Positions 8,283 through 16,406 of a stretch of DNA of 64,000 nt are shown one piece after another; within the stretch, counting starts at the first letter, position 1; every line of letters starts with the position of its first letter. Source of the DNA: an uncultured Eubacteriales bacterium (lineage in GTDB: Bacteria; Bacillota; Clostridia; UBA1381; UMGS1253); assembly GCA_902492065.1 (NCBI GenBank), contig CABUKE010000001.1, forward strand, positions 434,001 to 498,000, read 5' to 3'. A program made the translations under genes and the position numbers. The notes beneath the pieces are model-generated. The model was not told where the DNA came from and did not search any database. It worked only from the letters and a program-made list of their open reading frames with translations.

Positions 8283-8618
8283 GTGGAAGCAAAAGCAGTA
8301 TTGAACTATGCGCGCATTTCGAACCGCAAGGTTGGAATCGTGTTGGATTTAATCAGAAATAAGCCGGTTGACGAAGCAAAAGCAATCCTGCGCCACACGC
8401 CGAAGGCGGCTGCAATCTTAGTAGAAAAGCTGTTGGCGTCCGCAGTTGCGAATGCGGAGAACAACTTCAATATGGATACGAGCAAATTATACGTTTCGGA
8501 AACATTTGCAAACCAGGGTCCGACACTCAAGAGGGTTCGGCCGAGAGCGCAGGGACGCGCATTCCGCATCAGAAAGAGAACGAGCCATATCACAGTAGTT
8601 GTAAAAGAGAAGGAATAA
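8283..8618 (+). CDS. rplV: 50S ribosomal protein L22
   Basis: 111 aa. It starts with GTG 8283 behind AAAGGAGG (8268-8275) and reads MEAKAVLNYARISNRK. The C-terminal beta-hairpin GPTLKRVRPRAQGRAFR reaches into the exit tunnel, where mutations affect macrolide response. L22 binds all domains of 23S rRNA. Only 16 bases separate it from rpsC. Confidence 0.97.
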   Translation: MEAKAVLNYARISNRKVGIVLDLIRNKPVDEAKAILRHTPKAAAILVEKLLASAVANAENNFNMDTSKLYVSETFANQGPTLKRVRPRAQGRAFRIRKRTSHITVVVKEKE

Positions 8619-8634
8619 GGAGAGGAGGTTACAC

Positions 8635-9309
8635 ATGGGACAGAAGGTTAATCCGCATGGACTTAGAGTTGGTATTATCAAGGATTGGGATTCGAAGTGG
8701 TTCGCAAACGACAGCGCGTTCGGCGACACACTCGTAGAAGACTATAAAATCAGAAAGTTTTTGAAGAAAAAGCTGTTCGAGGCAGGCGTTTCCAAGTTTG
8801 AGATTGAGCGTAAGGGTACGCGTCTCCTGATTAACATTTACGCGGCAAAGCCGGGCATCATCATCGGCCGCGGCGGCGAGGAAATCAACAAGCTCAAGAA
8901 GACGCTTGCAAAGCTCACGAAAAAGGATGAGCGCGACGTAAACATCAATATTGTTGAGATTAAGGTTCCTGACATGTGCGCACAGCTCGTAGCGGAGAAC
9001 ATTGCGGCGCAGCTCGAGAGGAGAATTTCCTTCCGGCGCGCGATGAAGCAGTGCATGGGCCGCTCGATGAAGATGGGCGCAAAGGGCATCAAGACGTCGG
9101 TTTCCGGCCGTCTGGGCGGTGCTGAAATCGCGAGAACGGAGCACTACCATGAGGGGACGATCCCGCTGCAGACCTTGCGCGCGGACATTGATTACGGTTT
9201 TACGGAGGCGAACACGACCTACGGTAAAATCGGCGTAAAGGTTTGGATTTACAAGGGTGAAATTCTTCCGGAAAGCAAGGCTTCAAAGAAAGCGGAAGGA
9301 GGCAGATAA
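8635..9309 (+). CDS. rpsC: 30S ribosomal protein S3
   Basis: 224 aa. It begins MGQKVNPHGLRVGII, has the type II KH domain with the GXXG-containing IIGRGGEEINKL, and a C-terminal domain with GRLGGAEIARTE. S3 lines the mRNA entry channel of the 30S subunit and contributes helicase activity. ATG 8635 follows GGAGAGGAGG. It is directly followed by rplP after 2 bases. Confidence 0.98.
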   Translation: MGQKVNPHGLRVGIIKDWDSKWFANDSAFGDTLVEDYKIRKFLKKKLFEAGVSKFEIERKGTRLLINIYAAKPGIIIGRGGEEINKLKKTLAKLTKKDERDVNINIVEIKVPDMCAQLVAENIAAQLERRISFRRAMKQCMGRSMKMGAKGIKTSVSGRLGGAEIARTEHYHEGTIPLQTLRADIDYGFTEANTTYGKIGVKVWIYKGEILPESKASKKAEGGR

Positions 9310-9311
9310 GC

Positions 9312-9749
9312 ATGTTATTACCGAAAAGAGTAAAATATAGAAGAGTAATGCGCGGCAGATTAAAGGGTAAGGCAACACGCGGCAACGTTGTTTCCTACGG
9401 CGATTATGGCCTGCAGGCGCTCGAACCGGCGTGGATTACCTCCAACCAGATAGAGGCTGCCCGTATTGCAATGACCAGATATACAAAGAGAGGCGGCCAG
9501 GTTTGGATTAAGATTTTCCCGGATAAGCCTGTGACGGAGAAGCCGGCTGAGACCCGTATGGGTAGCGGTAAAGGTTCGCCGGAGTACTGGGTAGCAGTTG
9601 TAAAGCCGGGCCGCGTTATGTTCGAGATCGGGGGCGTATCGGAGGAGGTTGCCCGTGAGGCAATGCGTCTTGCGATGCACAAGCTGCCGATCAAGTGCAA
9701 GTTTGTGAAACGTGAGGAAAAGGAGGCGTCTGCAAATGAAAGTGAATGA
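9312..9749 (+). CDS. rplP: 50S ribosomal protein L16
   Basis: 145 aa. It begins MLLPKRVKYRRVMRGRLKG, with TWEPA-type core EPAWITSNQIEAARIAMTR and the signature RMGSGKGSPEYWVA. L16 shapes the A-site elbow contact of tRNA in the 50S subunit. Its 3' end overlaps rpmC by 14 bases, so the rpmC ribosome binding site lies within this coding region. Confidence 0.98.
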   Translation: MLLPKRVKYRRVMRGRLKGKATRGNVVSYGDYGLQALEPAWITSNQIEAARIAMTRYTKRGGQVWIKIFPDKPVTEKPAETRMGSGKGSPEYWVAVVKPGRVMFEIGGVSEEVAREAMRLAMHKLPIKCKFVKREEKEASANESE

Positions 9750-9927
9750 GATTCGGGATATGACCCAAGAAGAATTGGCTCTTAAATTGAGCGAGCTGAA
9801 AGCAGAGCTTTTTAACCTCAGATTTCAGAACGCGACAAACCAGCTTGACAATCCGCTCAAAATTGCAGATGTAAAGAAGAGCATTGCAAGAGTGAAGACG
9901 ATAATCCGCGAGCGCGAGTTGTCCTAA
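9736..9927 (+). CDS. rpmC: 50S ribosomal protein L29
   Basis: 63 aa, the expected size. MKVNEIRDMTQEELALKL forms the first helix and LFNLRFQNATNQLDNP the conserved turn. The start is ATG 9736, placed 9 bases after AAAGGAGG; an in-frame upstream ATG at 9712 would lie well inside rplP and has no site. L29 sits at the exit tunnel rim beside L23. Translation is likely coupled to rplP through the overlap. Confidence 0.96.
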   Translation: MKVNEIRDMTQEELALKLSELKAELFNLRFQNATNQLDNPLKIADVKKSIARVKTIIRERELS

Positions 9928-9965
9928 TCGGGTAGCTTGCATTGGTGAAAGGAGGAACAAGAGCT

Positions 9966-10226
9966 GTGTCTGAAGAGAGAAATCATAGAAAAGTAAGAAT
10001 CGGCAAGGTAGTCAGCGACAAGATGGACAAGACGATTACCGTTGCGATTGAATACAGTGTAAAACATCCGCTTTACGGCAAAATCGTAAAGAAAACGTAT
10101 AAATTGAAGGCGCATGACGAAAACAACGTATGCGGCATCGGTGACAGAGTCAAGGTTATGGAGACAAGACCGCTTTCCAAGCAGAAGCGTTGGAGACTGG
10201 TTGAAATCGTTGAAAAGGCTCAGTAA
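9966..10226 (+). CDS. rpsQ: 30S ribosomal protein S17
   Basis: 86 aa. The start is GTG 9966, 9 bases after AAAGGAGG (9949-9956), giving MSEERNHRKVRIGKV; an in-frame TTG near 9942 precedes that site. It contains KVVSDKMDKTITVAIE and HPLYGKIVKKTYK of the OB fold, ending in KRWRLVEIVEKAQ. S17 is a primary binder of 16S rRNA near h11 and h21. Confidence 0.97.
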   Translation: MSEERNHRKVRIGKVVSDKMDKTITVAIEYSVKHPLYGKIVKKTYKLKAHDENNVCGIGDRVKVMETRPLSKQKRWRLVEIVEKAQ

Positions 10227-10256
10227 TGGAATCGACTGAGGAAGGAGGAGATTTAC

Positions 10257-10625
10257 GTGATCCAACCACAAACAAGAATGAAGGTTGCTGATAACACGGG
10301 CGCAAAGGAAATCATGTGCATCCGCGTGCTTGGCGGCTCGAAAAGAAAGTTTGCGAATATCGGCGACGTGGTTGTTGCCAGCGTTAAAAAGGCAACGCCC
10401 GGCGGTGTTGTAAAAAAGGGTGACGTGGTAAAGGCGGTTATCGTGCGCAGCGTAAAAGGCGTGAGAAGAACGGACGGAACTTATATCCGCTTCGACGAGA
10501 ATGCTGCCGTTATCATTCGCGATGATAAGAACCCAAGAGGTACGCGTATCTTCGGGCCTGTTGCAAGAGAGCTCAGAGATAAAGAGTACATGAAGATTTT
10601 ATCATTGGCGCCCGAAGTATTATAA
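10257..10625 (+). CDS. rplN: 50S ribosomal protein L14
   Basis: 122 aa, the invariant L14 length. It begins MIQPQTRMKVADNTGAKE with GTG 10257 as start, behind GGAAGGAGG. It contains CIRVLGGSKRKFANIGD and GTRIFGPVARELR. L14 forms inter-subunit bridges B5 and B8 and is the target of the silencing factor RsfS. Confidence 0.98.
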   Translation: MIQPQTRMKVADNTGAKEIMCIRVLGGSKRKFANIGDVVVASVKKATPGGVVKKGDVVKAVIVRSVKGVRRTDGTYIRFDENAAVIIRDDKNPRGTRIFGPVARELRDKEYMKILSLAPEVL

Positions 10626-10640
10626 GGAGGTGGCGAGAGG

Positions 10641-10967
10641 ATGAATAATAAACTTCATATAAAGTCAGGCGATACGGTCGTTGTATTGTCGGGCAAGGAC
10701 AAAGGCAAGAAGGGCAAGGTCCTGAGCGTAAACCCGGAGGAGCGCAAGGTGCTCGTTGAAGGCGTTTCGATGGCGTCGCGGCACACAAAGCCGAGAAAAG
10801 CCGGGCAGCAGGGCGGCATTCTGAAGAAGGAAACACCGATCTACGCTTCCAAGGTAATGCTCGTATGCAGCAAGTGTGGCGCTGCCGCTCGGACGGGGCA
10901 TAAGATTTTGGATAACGGCGTAAAGGTAAGATATTGCAAAAAGTGCCAAGAGACATTGGACGACTAA
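10641..10967 (+). CDS. rplX: 50S ribosomal protein L24
   Basis: 108 aa. It contains a KOW motif (GDTVVVLSGKDKGKKGKV) and the conserved VEGVSMASRHTKP. The C-terminal part has CSKCG and CKKCQ, a Cys4 knuckle typical of the zinc-binding Gram-positive form. L24 is an assembly initiator for the 50S subunit. ATG 10641 follows AAGGAGGTGGCGAGAGG. Confidence 0.97.
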   Translation: MNNKLHIKSGDTVVVLSGKDKGKKGKVLSVNPEERKVLVEGVSMASRHTKPRKAGQQGGILKKETPIYASKVMLVCSKCGAAARTGHKILDNGVKVRYCKKCQETLDD

Positions 10968-10991
10968 TCTAAGGCAAAAGGAGGTTAGAAC

Positions 10992-11537
10992 ATGGCAAGA
11001 CTGGAAGAGTTGTATAAAAACCAGGTAGCTCCTGCACTTATGCAGAAGTTTGGATATAAAAGCACAATGCAGATTCCGAAGCTTGATAAAATTGTAATCA
11101 ACATCGGTATGGGCGACGCGCGCGACAACCCGAAGGCAATCGAAAGCGCGGTAAACGACCTTGCACAGATTACTGGACAGAAGCCGATCGTAACAAAGGC
11201 GAGAAAGTCGGTTGCAAACTTTAAGCTTCGTGAAGGCATGAACATTGGCTGCAAGGTAACGCTGAGAAGCAGCCGGATGTATGAGTTCCTCGACCGTTTC
11301 TTTAACGTGGCGCTTCCGCGTGTCCGCGACTTCCGCGGTATCAGCGCGAACTCCTTTGACGGCCGCGGCAACTACGCTGTAGGTATTAAGGAACAGCTGA
11401 TTTTCCCGGAGATTGATTACGATAAGATTGACAAGATTCGGGGTATGGATATTATTATGGTTACCACCGCAAAGACGGACGAAGAGGCCCGCGAGCTTTT
11501 GACGCTGATGGGCGCACCGTTTGCGTCGGCGAATTAA
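10992..11537 (+). CDS. rplE: 50S ribosomal protein L5
   Basis: 181 aa, near the usual 179-180. It begins MARLEELYKNQVAPALMQKFG, with GQKPIVTKARKSVANFKLREG and RDFRGISANSFDGRGNY. L5 binds 5S rRNA together with L18 and contacts the P-site tRNA. An AAGGAGG site precedes ATG 10992. It is followed by type Z rpsN after 13 bases. Confidence 0.98.
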   Translation: MARLEELYKNQVAPALMQKFGYKSTMQIPKLDKIVINIGMGDARDNPKAIESAVNDLAQITGQKPIVTKARKSVANFKLREGMNIGCKVTLRSSRMYEFLDRFFNVALPRVRDFRGISANSFDGRGNYAVGIKEQLIFPEIDYDKIDKIRGMDIIMVTTAKTDEEARELLTLMGAPFASAN

Positions 11538-11550
11538 GGAGGTACGCAAA

Positions 11551-11736
11551 GTGGCAAGAAAAGCAATGATTTTGAAACAGCAGAAAGCTCCGAAATACAG
11601 CACGCAGGCGTATAACCGGTGCAAAATCTGCGGCAGACCGCACGCTTATCTGAGAAAGTATGGCATTTGCCGTATTTGCTTCCGCGAGCTGGCTTACAAG
11701 GGCCAGATTCCGGGCGTGAAAAAGGCGAGCTGGTAA
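11551..11736 (+). CDS. rpsN: 30S ribosomal protein S14, zinc-binding type Z
   Basis: 61 aa, the short form of S14. The start is GTG 11551, 7 bases after AAGGAGG; longer in-frame starts overlap rplE and lack a site. CKIC and CRIC form a Cys4 zinc site, and the C-terminus GQIPGVKKASW is diagnostic. S14 helps assemble the 30S head. The type Z form depends on zinc; no zinc-independent paralogue is in this window. A 106-base hairpin-containing spacer follows. Confidence 0.97.
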   Translation: MARKAMILKQQKAPKYSTQAYNRCKICGRPHAYLRKYGICRICFRELAYKGQIPGVKKASW

Positions 11737-11842
11737 GGCGCAGGCGGCCCGGGCGTGAGATGGGCCGCGGTAAACGATTCTTTCTGAGGGCAGTCGTGCA
11801 TAAGCTGCTCCAGAATCCAAGTTCTTGGAAGGAGGTAAAAAA
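11737..11842 (+). promoter_or_regulatory. Structured spacer between rpsN and rpsH
   Basis: This 106-base gap interrupts an otherwise tight operon. It contains a perfect 7-bp stem GCGGCCC (11744-11750) / GGGCCGC (11762-11768). A second imperfect stem, TTCTG...CAGAA, lies around 11782-11817. No terminator-like T run follows the stems. It may bind a ribosomal protein or be an RNA processing site; neither is shown. Confidence 0.45.
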
Positions 11843-12241
11843 ATGCAAATCACAGATCCGATCGCTGACTTGTTGACCCGGATTCGGAACGCAAGCTCGG
11901 CAAAGCACGCTACAGTTGACATCCCCGCTTCCAATATGAAAAAAGCGATTGCGCAGATTTTGTTGGATGAAGGATATATTAAGAATTTTCAGGTTATAGA
12001 GGATTCCAAGCAGGGAATAATCAGAGTGACATTGAAATACGGCGAGAATAAGTCGAAGGTGATTACAGGGCTTAAGCGGGTTTCCCGTCCGGGCCTGAGA
12101 ATTTATGCCGGCGCAGACGAGCTGCCGAAGGTACTCCGTGGGCTGGGCATCGCCATTATTTCTACGTCGAAGGGAATCATGACCGACAAAGAAGCACGTG
12201 CGAACCACATCGGCGGCGAGGTACTGGCGTTTATCTGGTAA
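11843..12241 (+). CDS. rpsH: 30S ribosomal protein S8
   Basis: 132 aa. It begins MQITDPIADLLTRIRNA and ends with the S8 signature STSKGIMTDKEAR, then GGEVLAFIW. S8 is a primary 16S rRNA binder and in Escherichia coli represses the spc operon by binding its mRNA. ATG 11843 follows GGAAGGAGG. A structured spacer lies directly upstream. Confidence 0.98.
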   Translation: MQITDPIADLLTRIRNASSAKHATVDIPASNMKKAIAQILLDEGYIKNFQVIEDSKQGIIRVTLKYGENKSKVITGLKRVSRPGLRIYAGADELPKVLRGLGIAIISTSKGIMTDKEARANHIGGEVLAFIW

Positions 12242-12277
12242 TCGCGCTTTGAGTATTTATTAGGAGGTGTAACACAA

Positions 12278-12823
12278 ATGTCAAGAATTGGCTACAGCCC
12301 GATTACGATTCCGGCAGGAGTCGATATAAAGATTGAGGCTGAGAATGCAGTGACAGTCAAAGGCCCGAAGGGTACGCTGTCGAAGAAGCTGCACAGAGAT
12401 ATGATTATTGAAAAAAATGATAATACATTGCTTGTAAAACGGCCTTCAGAAGACAAGGAGCATAAATCCCTGCACGGCCTTACAAGAACGCTGATTAACA
12501 ACATGGTAATTGGTGTTACGGAAGGGTTTTCCAAGACATTGGAAATCAACGGCGTTGGTTACAGAGCGGCAAAGCAGGGCAACAAGCTCAACCTCACGCT
12601 CGGTTTCTCCCACCCGGTTGAGATGGACCCGCCGGCAGGCATTACGATTGACGTTCCGCAGCCGAACCAGATTGTTATCTCGGGCACGGACAAGCAGAAC
12701 GTAGGCCAGTTTGCGGCGCAGGTACGCGAGATGCGTCCGCCGGAGCCGTACAAGGGCAAGGGCATCAAGTATGCTGATGAAGTAATCCGCCGCAAGGAAG
12801 GTAAAGCAGGCGGCAAAAAATAA
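12278..12823 (+). CDS. rplF: 50S ribosomal protein L6
   Basis: 181 aa with two related domains. It begins MSRIGYSPITIPAGVDI and ends in the conserved EPYKGKGIKYADEVIRRKEG block. L6 lies near the sarcin-ricin loop and factor-binding region of the 50S subunit. TAGGAGGTG precedes ATG 12278. It is 18 bases before rplR. Confidence 0.98.
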   Translation: MSRIGYSPITIPAGVDIKIEAENAVTVKGPKGTLSKKLHRDMIIEKNDNTLLVKRPSEDKEHKSLHGLTRTLINNMVIGVTEGFSKTLEINGVGYRAAKQGNKLNLTLGFSHPVEMDPPAGITIDVPQPNQIVISGTDKQNVGQFAAQVREMRPPEPYKGKGIKYADEVIRRKEGKAGGKK

Positions 12824-12841
12824 GAAAGGAGTGGATTGTAA

Positions 12842-13195
12842 ATGGTAAACAAAAAGTCAAGCAATAAGGCAAGATTAAAGCGCCATATGCGAATCAGGAA
12901 AAAGATTCACGGTACGGCAGAGCGTCCGCGCCTGAGCGTGTACCGCAGCCTGAAGAACATGTATGCGCAGCTTATAGATGACGAAAACGGTGTCACAATC
13001 GTATCCGCTTCTAGCTTGAAGGACGATTCGTACGGCGGCAATGTGGACGCTGCAAAAGAGGTAGGGAAGAAGTTGGCTGAGGCCGCGGCTGCAAAGGGCA
13101 TCAAGTCCGTTGTATTTGACCGCAGCGGCTATCTCTATCACGGAAGAGTTGCAGCGCTCGCAGAAGGCGCAAGAGAAGGCGGATTGGAGTTTTAA
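12842..13195 (+). CDS. rplR: 50S ribosomal protein L18
   Basis: 117 aa. It has a basic N-terminus, then TAERPRLSVYRSLKNMYAQ and VVFDRSGYLYHGRVAALAEGARE. L18 binds 5S rRNA with L5 and anchors it in the central protuberance. GAAAGGAG precedes ATG 12842. Confidence 0.98.
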   Translation: MVNKKSSNKARLKRHMRIRKKIHGTAERPRLSVYRSLKNMYAQLIDDENGVTIVSASSLKDDSYGGNVDAAKEVGKKLAEAAAAKGIKSVVFDRSGYLYHGRVAALAEGAREGGLEF

Positions 13196-13212
13196 TAAGA
13201 AGGAGGGATACC

Positions 13213-13716
13213 ATGCAGGACAGAATTGACGCAGCTACACTGGATATTAAAGAAAAAGTTGTAAATATAAGCCGTGTTGCGAAGGTTGTTAAGGGCGGCC
13301 GTACGTTCCGTTTCAGCGCGCTGGTCGTTGTAGGCGACGAGAACGGACACGTTGGTTACGGTACGGGCAAAGCGGCAGAAATTCCGGATGCAATCCGGAA
13401 GGGCATCGAGGATGCAAAGAAGAACATGATCACGGTTCCTCTGGTAGAGGGTACGGTTCCGCACGAGATAATCGGCGAGTTTGGCGCAGGCCGCGTATTG
13501 ATTAAGCCGGCTGCGGAAGGTACGGGCGTTATCGCAGGCGGCCCGGCCAGAGCGGTTTTTGAGCTCGTTGGGATTCGCAATATCCGAACCAAGTCCCTTC
13601 GTTCCAATAACCCGAGGAATGTGGTTAGAGCCACAATCGAAGGTCTTGCTTCGCTTACTTCTGCTGAAGAAGTGGCAAAACGGCGCGGCAAGAGCGTAGA
13701 AGAATTGCTGGGTTAA
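13213..13716 (+). CDS. rpsE: 30S ribosomal protein S5
   Basis: 167 aa. It contains VVKGGRTFRFSALVVVGDE and GYGTGKAAEIPDAIRKG of the double-stranded RNA-binding-like N-domain, then the C-domain block RSNNPRNVVRAT. S5 affects decoding fidelity and lines the mRNA entry with S3 and S4. AAGGAGG precedes ATG 13213. Confidence 0.98.
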   Translation: MQDRIDAATLDIKEKVVNISRVAKVVKGGRTFRFSALVVVGDENGHVGYGTGKAAEIPDAIRKGIEDAKKNMITVPLVEGTVPHEIIGEFGAGRVLIKPAAEGTGVIAGGPARAVFELVGIRNIRTKSLRSNNPRNVVRATIEGLASLTSAEEVAKRRGKSVEELLG

Positions 13717-13729
13717 GGAGGAAAAATAG

Positions 13730-13918
13730 ATGGCTGGAGCAAAAACACTGAAAATTACGCTTGTAAAGAGCACAATTGGCCGCAAAGACGACCAGATTGC
13801 TACGGTTAAGGCGCTTGGCCTTCACAAGATTCGCAGCGTAGTGGAAAAGAAGGATACGCCCCAAATCAGAGGTATGATCAACAAGGTTTCCCACCTGGTT
13901 ACGGTAGAGGAAGCTTAA
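13730..13918 (+). CDS. rpmD: 50S ribosomal protein L30
   Basis: 62 aa. It has LKITLVKSTIGRKDDQIATV and the motif LGLHKIRSVVEKKDTPQIRG, which define L30. It is a small protein of the large subunit that is absent from some bacterial lineages, so its presence fits Bacillota. AAGGAGG precedes ATG 13730, 13 bases after rpsE. Confidence 0.97.
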   Translation: MAGAKTLKITLVKSTIGRKDDQIATVKALGLHKIRSVVEKKDTPQIRGMINKVSHLVTVEEA

Positions 13919-13950
13919 ATCCAGGTTAAAACAAAAGGAGGTGCAGCACA

Positions 13951-14391
13951 ATGAGACTTGATGAACTTCAACCTGCAGAGGGTTCTAAGTTTGTGGCAAA
14001 GAGAAAGGGCCGCGGTCCGGGTACGGGCAACGGTAAGACCGCAGGCAAGGGTCACAAGGGTCAGAACGCGCGCAGCGGCGGCGGTGTACGGCCGGGCTTT
14101 GAAGGCGGCCAGATGCCGATTTACCGTCGTCTTCCGAAACGCGGGTTTACCAATATTTTTGCCAAAGAGTATGTTGCAGTAAATGTAGAAGTTTTAGAGC
14201 GGTTTGAAAAAGGCACAGAGGTTACGGCAGAGCTTCTGAAAGAAGCAGGCGTGATTAGCAAAATTAAGGACGGGATTAAAATTCTTGGACGAGGTGAGAT
14301 CACGAAACCTCTGACGGTAAAAGCAGCGAAATTTACGGAATCGGCTGCCAGCAAGATTGCCGCAGCAGGCGGAAAGGCAGAGGTGATTTAA
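13951..14391 (+). CDS. rplO: 50S ribosomal protein L15
   Basis: 146 aa. It begins MRLDELQPAEGSKF. A Gly/Arg-rich N-terminal extension (RKGRGPGTGNGKTAGKGHKG, then QNARSGGGVRPGFEGGQ) threads through 23S rRNA. L15 is a late assembly protein of the 50S subunit. The stop codon directly abuts the TTG start of secY, implying translational coupling. Confidence 0.98.
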   Translation: MRLDELQPAEGSKFVAKRKGRGPGTGNGKTAGKGHKGQNARSGGGVRPGFEGGQMPIYRRLPKRGFTNIFAKEYVAVNVEVLERFEKGTEVTAELLKEAGVISKIKDGIKILGRGEITKPLTVKAAKFTESAASKIAAAGGKAEVI

Positions 14392-15678
14392 TTGTTTAAG
14401 ACACTACGAAATGCCTGGTCGATACCCGATTTAAGAAGAAAGATGCTTTTCACGGTCATGATGCTTATCATCTACAGGCTTGGCAGCGTTATCCCGGTAC
14501 CGGGGCTTAGCGCGGACGCCATGGCTGCATTTATGTCGCAGGACGGCGGCATGGGCCTGTTTTCCCTGTTGGATACGTTCACGGGTGGTGCGTTCTCTAA
14601 TGCAACGATTTTTGCAATGGGTATCACGCCGTACATTAACGCATCCATTATCATGCAGCTTTTGACGGTTGCCATTCCTGCCTTGGAGCGCCTGCGTAAA
14701 GAGGGCGAAGAGGGAAGAAAGAAAATCAACAGCATTACCCGTTACGGTACGGTTGTGCTGGCGTTGATTCAGGCGATTGGCCTTTACTTCACGCTGCAGG
14801 CTTATGGCGTTGTTGATAACCCGGGTGTTATGTCGTTTTTGGTAATTGCAATGACGTTTACGGCTGGTACGGCGTTTATTATGTGGCTTGGCGAGGAAAT
14901 CACAGACAAAGGCATTGGCAACGGTATTTCGCTGATTATTTTTGCAGGTATCGTTTCCAGACTGCCGCAGGCGTGCATGACGCTTTACAATGAGTTTTTG
15001 GGTGCGAACCTGAGCATGCTCAATGTAATCTGGCTCGTGCTGATTATTGTGCTTGCTATCGCAGTTATGGGCTTTGTTGTATTTATGAACAATGCAGAGC
15101 GCAGAATCCCGGTACAGTATGCAAAGCGTGTGGTTGGACGTAAGATGTACGGCGGCCAGAGCACCAGCATCCCGATCAAGGTTGCTATGGCGGGCGTTAT
15201 CCCGATCATCTTTGCGTCGAGTATCGTATCCTTCCCGGCTACGATTGCGCAGTTTGCAGGCGGGATTCCGGAAACGGGATTTTGGCACAGCTTCTTTGAG
15301 GTGATTTCACCTGGCGGCTGGGTTTATGCAATTATTTATTTTGTATTGATTATCTTCTTTACGTATTTCTACACGGCAATGCAGTTCAATCCGGTTGAAA
15401 TGGCAAACAACATCAAGCGGAACGGCGGCTTTGTGCCGGGCATTCGTCCGGGTAAGCCGACGAGCGACTATATTGCGAAGGTGCTCAACCGCGTTGTTTT
15501 GGTTGGCGCGCTGTTCCTGGCATTCATCGCAGTGTTCCCGATGGCGTTCAGCGGCATTGTACCGAGCATGATGCTTGGCGGCACATCCCTGCTGATTGTA
15601 GAGGGTGTTGCGCTTGAAACTGTAAAGCAGATCGAGTCGCAGATGCTCATGCGTCACTACAAGGGCTTCCTTGAGTAG
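14392..15678 (+). CDS. secY: Protein translocase subunit SecY
   Basis: 428 aa with ten predicted membrane segments. SecY is the pore of the Sec translocon and works with SecE, SecG and SecA or the ribosome. Diagnostic parts are the plug region after LGSVIPVPG, GITPYINASIIMQLL and the cytosolic loop with RRIPVQYAKR. The start is TTG 14392, immediately after the rplO stop and behind GAGGTGATT. It is the usual secY-adk-map arrangement. Confidence 0.98.
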   Translation: MFKTLRNAWSIPDLRRKMLFTVMMLIIYRLGSVIPVPGLSADAMAAFMSQDGGMGLFSLLDTFTGGAFSNATIFAMGITPYINASIIMQLLTVAIPALERLRKEGEEGRKKINSITRYGTVVLALIQAIGLYFTLQAYGVVDNPGVMSFLVIAMTFTAGTAFIMWLGEEITDKGIGNGISLIIFAGIVSRLPQACMTLYNEFLGANLSMLNVIWLVLIIVLAIAVMGFVVFMNNAERRIPVQYAKRVVGRKMYGGQSTSIPIKVAMAGVIPIIFASSIVSFPATIAQFAGGIPETGFWHSFFEVISPGGWVYAIIYFVLIIFFTYFYTAMQFNPVEMANNIKRNGGFVPGIRPGKPTSDYIAKVLNRVVLVGALFLAFIAVFPMAFSGIVPSMMLGGTSLLIVEGVALETVKQIESQMLMRHYKGFLE

Positions 15679-15758
15679 AATACGGTTTAAAAGAGAAACA
15701 GACTGGCAATAATGTTTTAATGTGACTTAGATATGAGGTCAAAAAGAGGTGGAAGAAC

Positions 15759-16406
15759 ATGAAACTGGTATTTTTAGGCCCTCCGGGGGCAGGCAAAGGC
15801 ACGCAGGCGGCATACATTGCCGAAGCGGCGAAGATTCCTACCATTTCCACCGGGGCAATGCTTCGTGAGGCGATTGCAAACAAGACAGAACTCGGCAAGA
15901 CGGCAGAAGGCTACACCAGCAAGGGCGAGCTTGTGCCGGATGAGGTTGTAATCGGTATTGTAAAGGACAGACTCACAGAAGCAGATTGCAAAAACGGCTA
16001 TATTTTAGATGGATTCCCGCGTACGGTCGCACAGGCGCAGGCGCTGGACGATATGCTGCCAAATGCAATTGATGTGGCGCTTTCGCTTGAGGTTCCGGAC
16101 GAGGCGATCATTGAACGTCTGACCGGACGGCGCGAGTGCAAAAACTGTAAGGCGACGTTCCATATCAAGAACAATCCGTCTGCAAAAGGTGATGTTTGTG
16201 ACAAGTGTGGCGGCGAGCTGATTCAGCGGGCGGACGACAGCTTGGAAACGATTCAGAACCGGATGAGTGTATATCATGCGCAGACTGAGCCGATTAAGGA
16301 TTATTACAAGGTTTGTGGTAAGCTGAAGTGCGTGAATGGCGTTGGCAGCGTAGAGGAAATCAAAGCAGCGCTGTTTCAGGCGCTCGGCCTTACGGAGGCA
16401 CTATGA
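15759..16406 (+). CDS. adk: Adenylate kinase, zinc-lid type
   Basis: 215 aa. P-loop GPPGAGKGTQ is at residues 7-16; GFPRTVAQA and the LTGRRECK hinge follow. The long lid holds two Cys pairs (CKNC and CDKC), so it probably binds structural zinc as in many Gram-positive enzymes. It interconverts ATP and AMP with two ADP in the cytoplasm. ATG 15759 follows AGAGGTGG. Its stop overlaps the map start (ATGA). Confidence 0.98.
   Translation: MKLVFLGPPGAGKGTQAAYIAEAAKIPTISTGAMLREAIANKTELGKTAEGYTSKGELVPDEVVIGIVKDRLTEADCKNGYILDGFPRTVAQAQALDDMLPNAIDVALSLEVPDEAIIERLTGRRECKNCKATFHIKNNPSAKGDVCDKCGGELIQRADDSLETIQNRMSVYHAQTEPIKDYYKVCGKLKCVNGVGSVEEIKAALFQALGLTEAL

Noticed and set aside
14431..15288. 285-aa minus-strand ORF inside secY
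   Set aside because: Antisense shadow of a conserved membrane protein; rich in Arg, His and Asn, with no start site.
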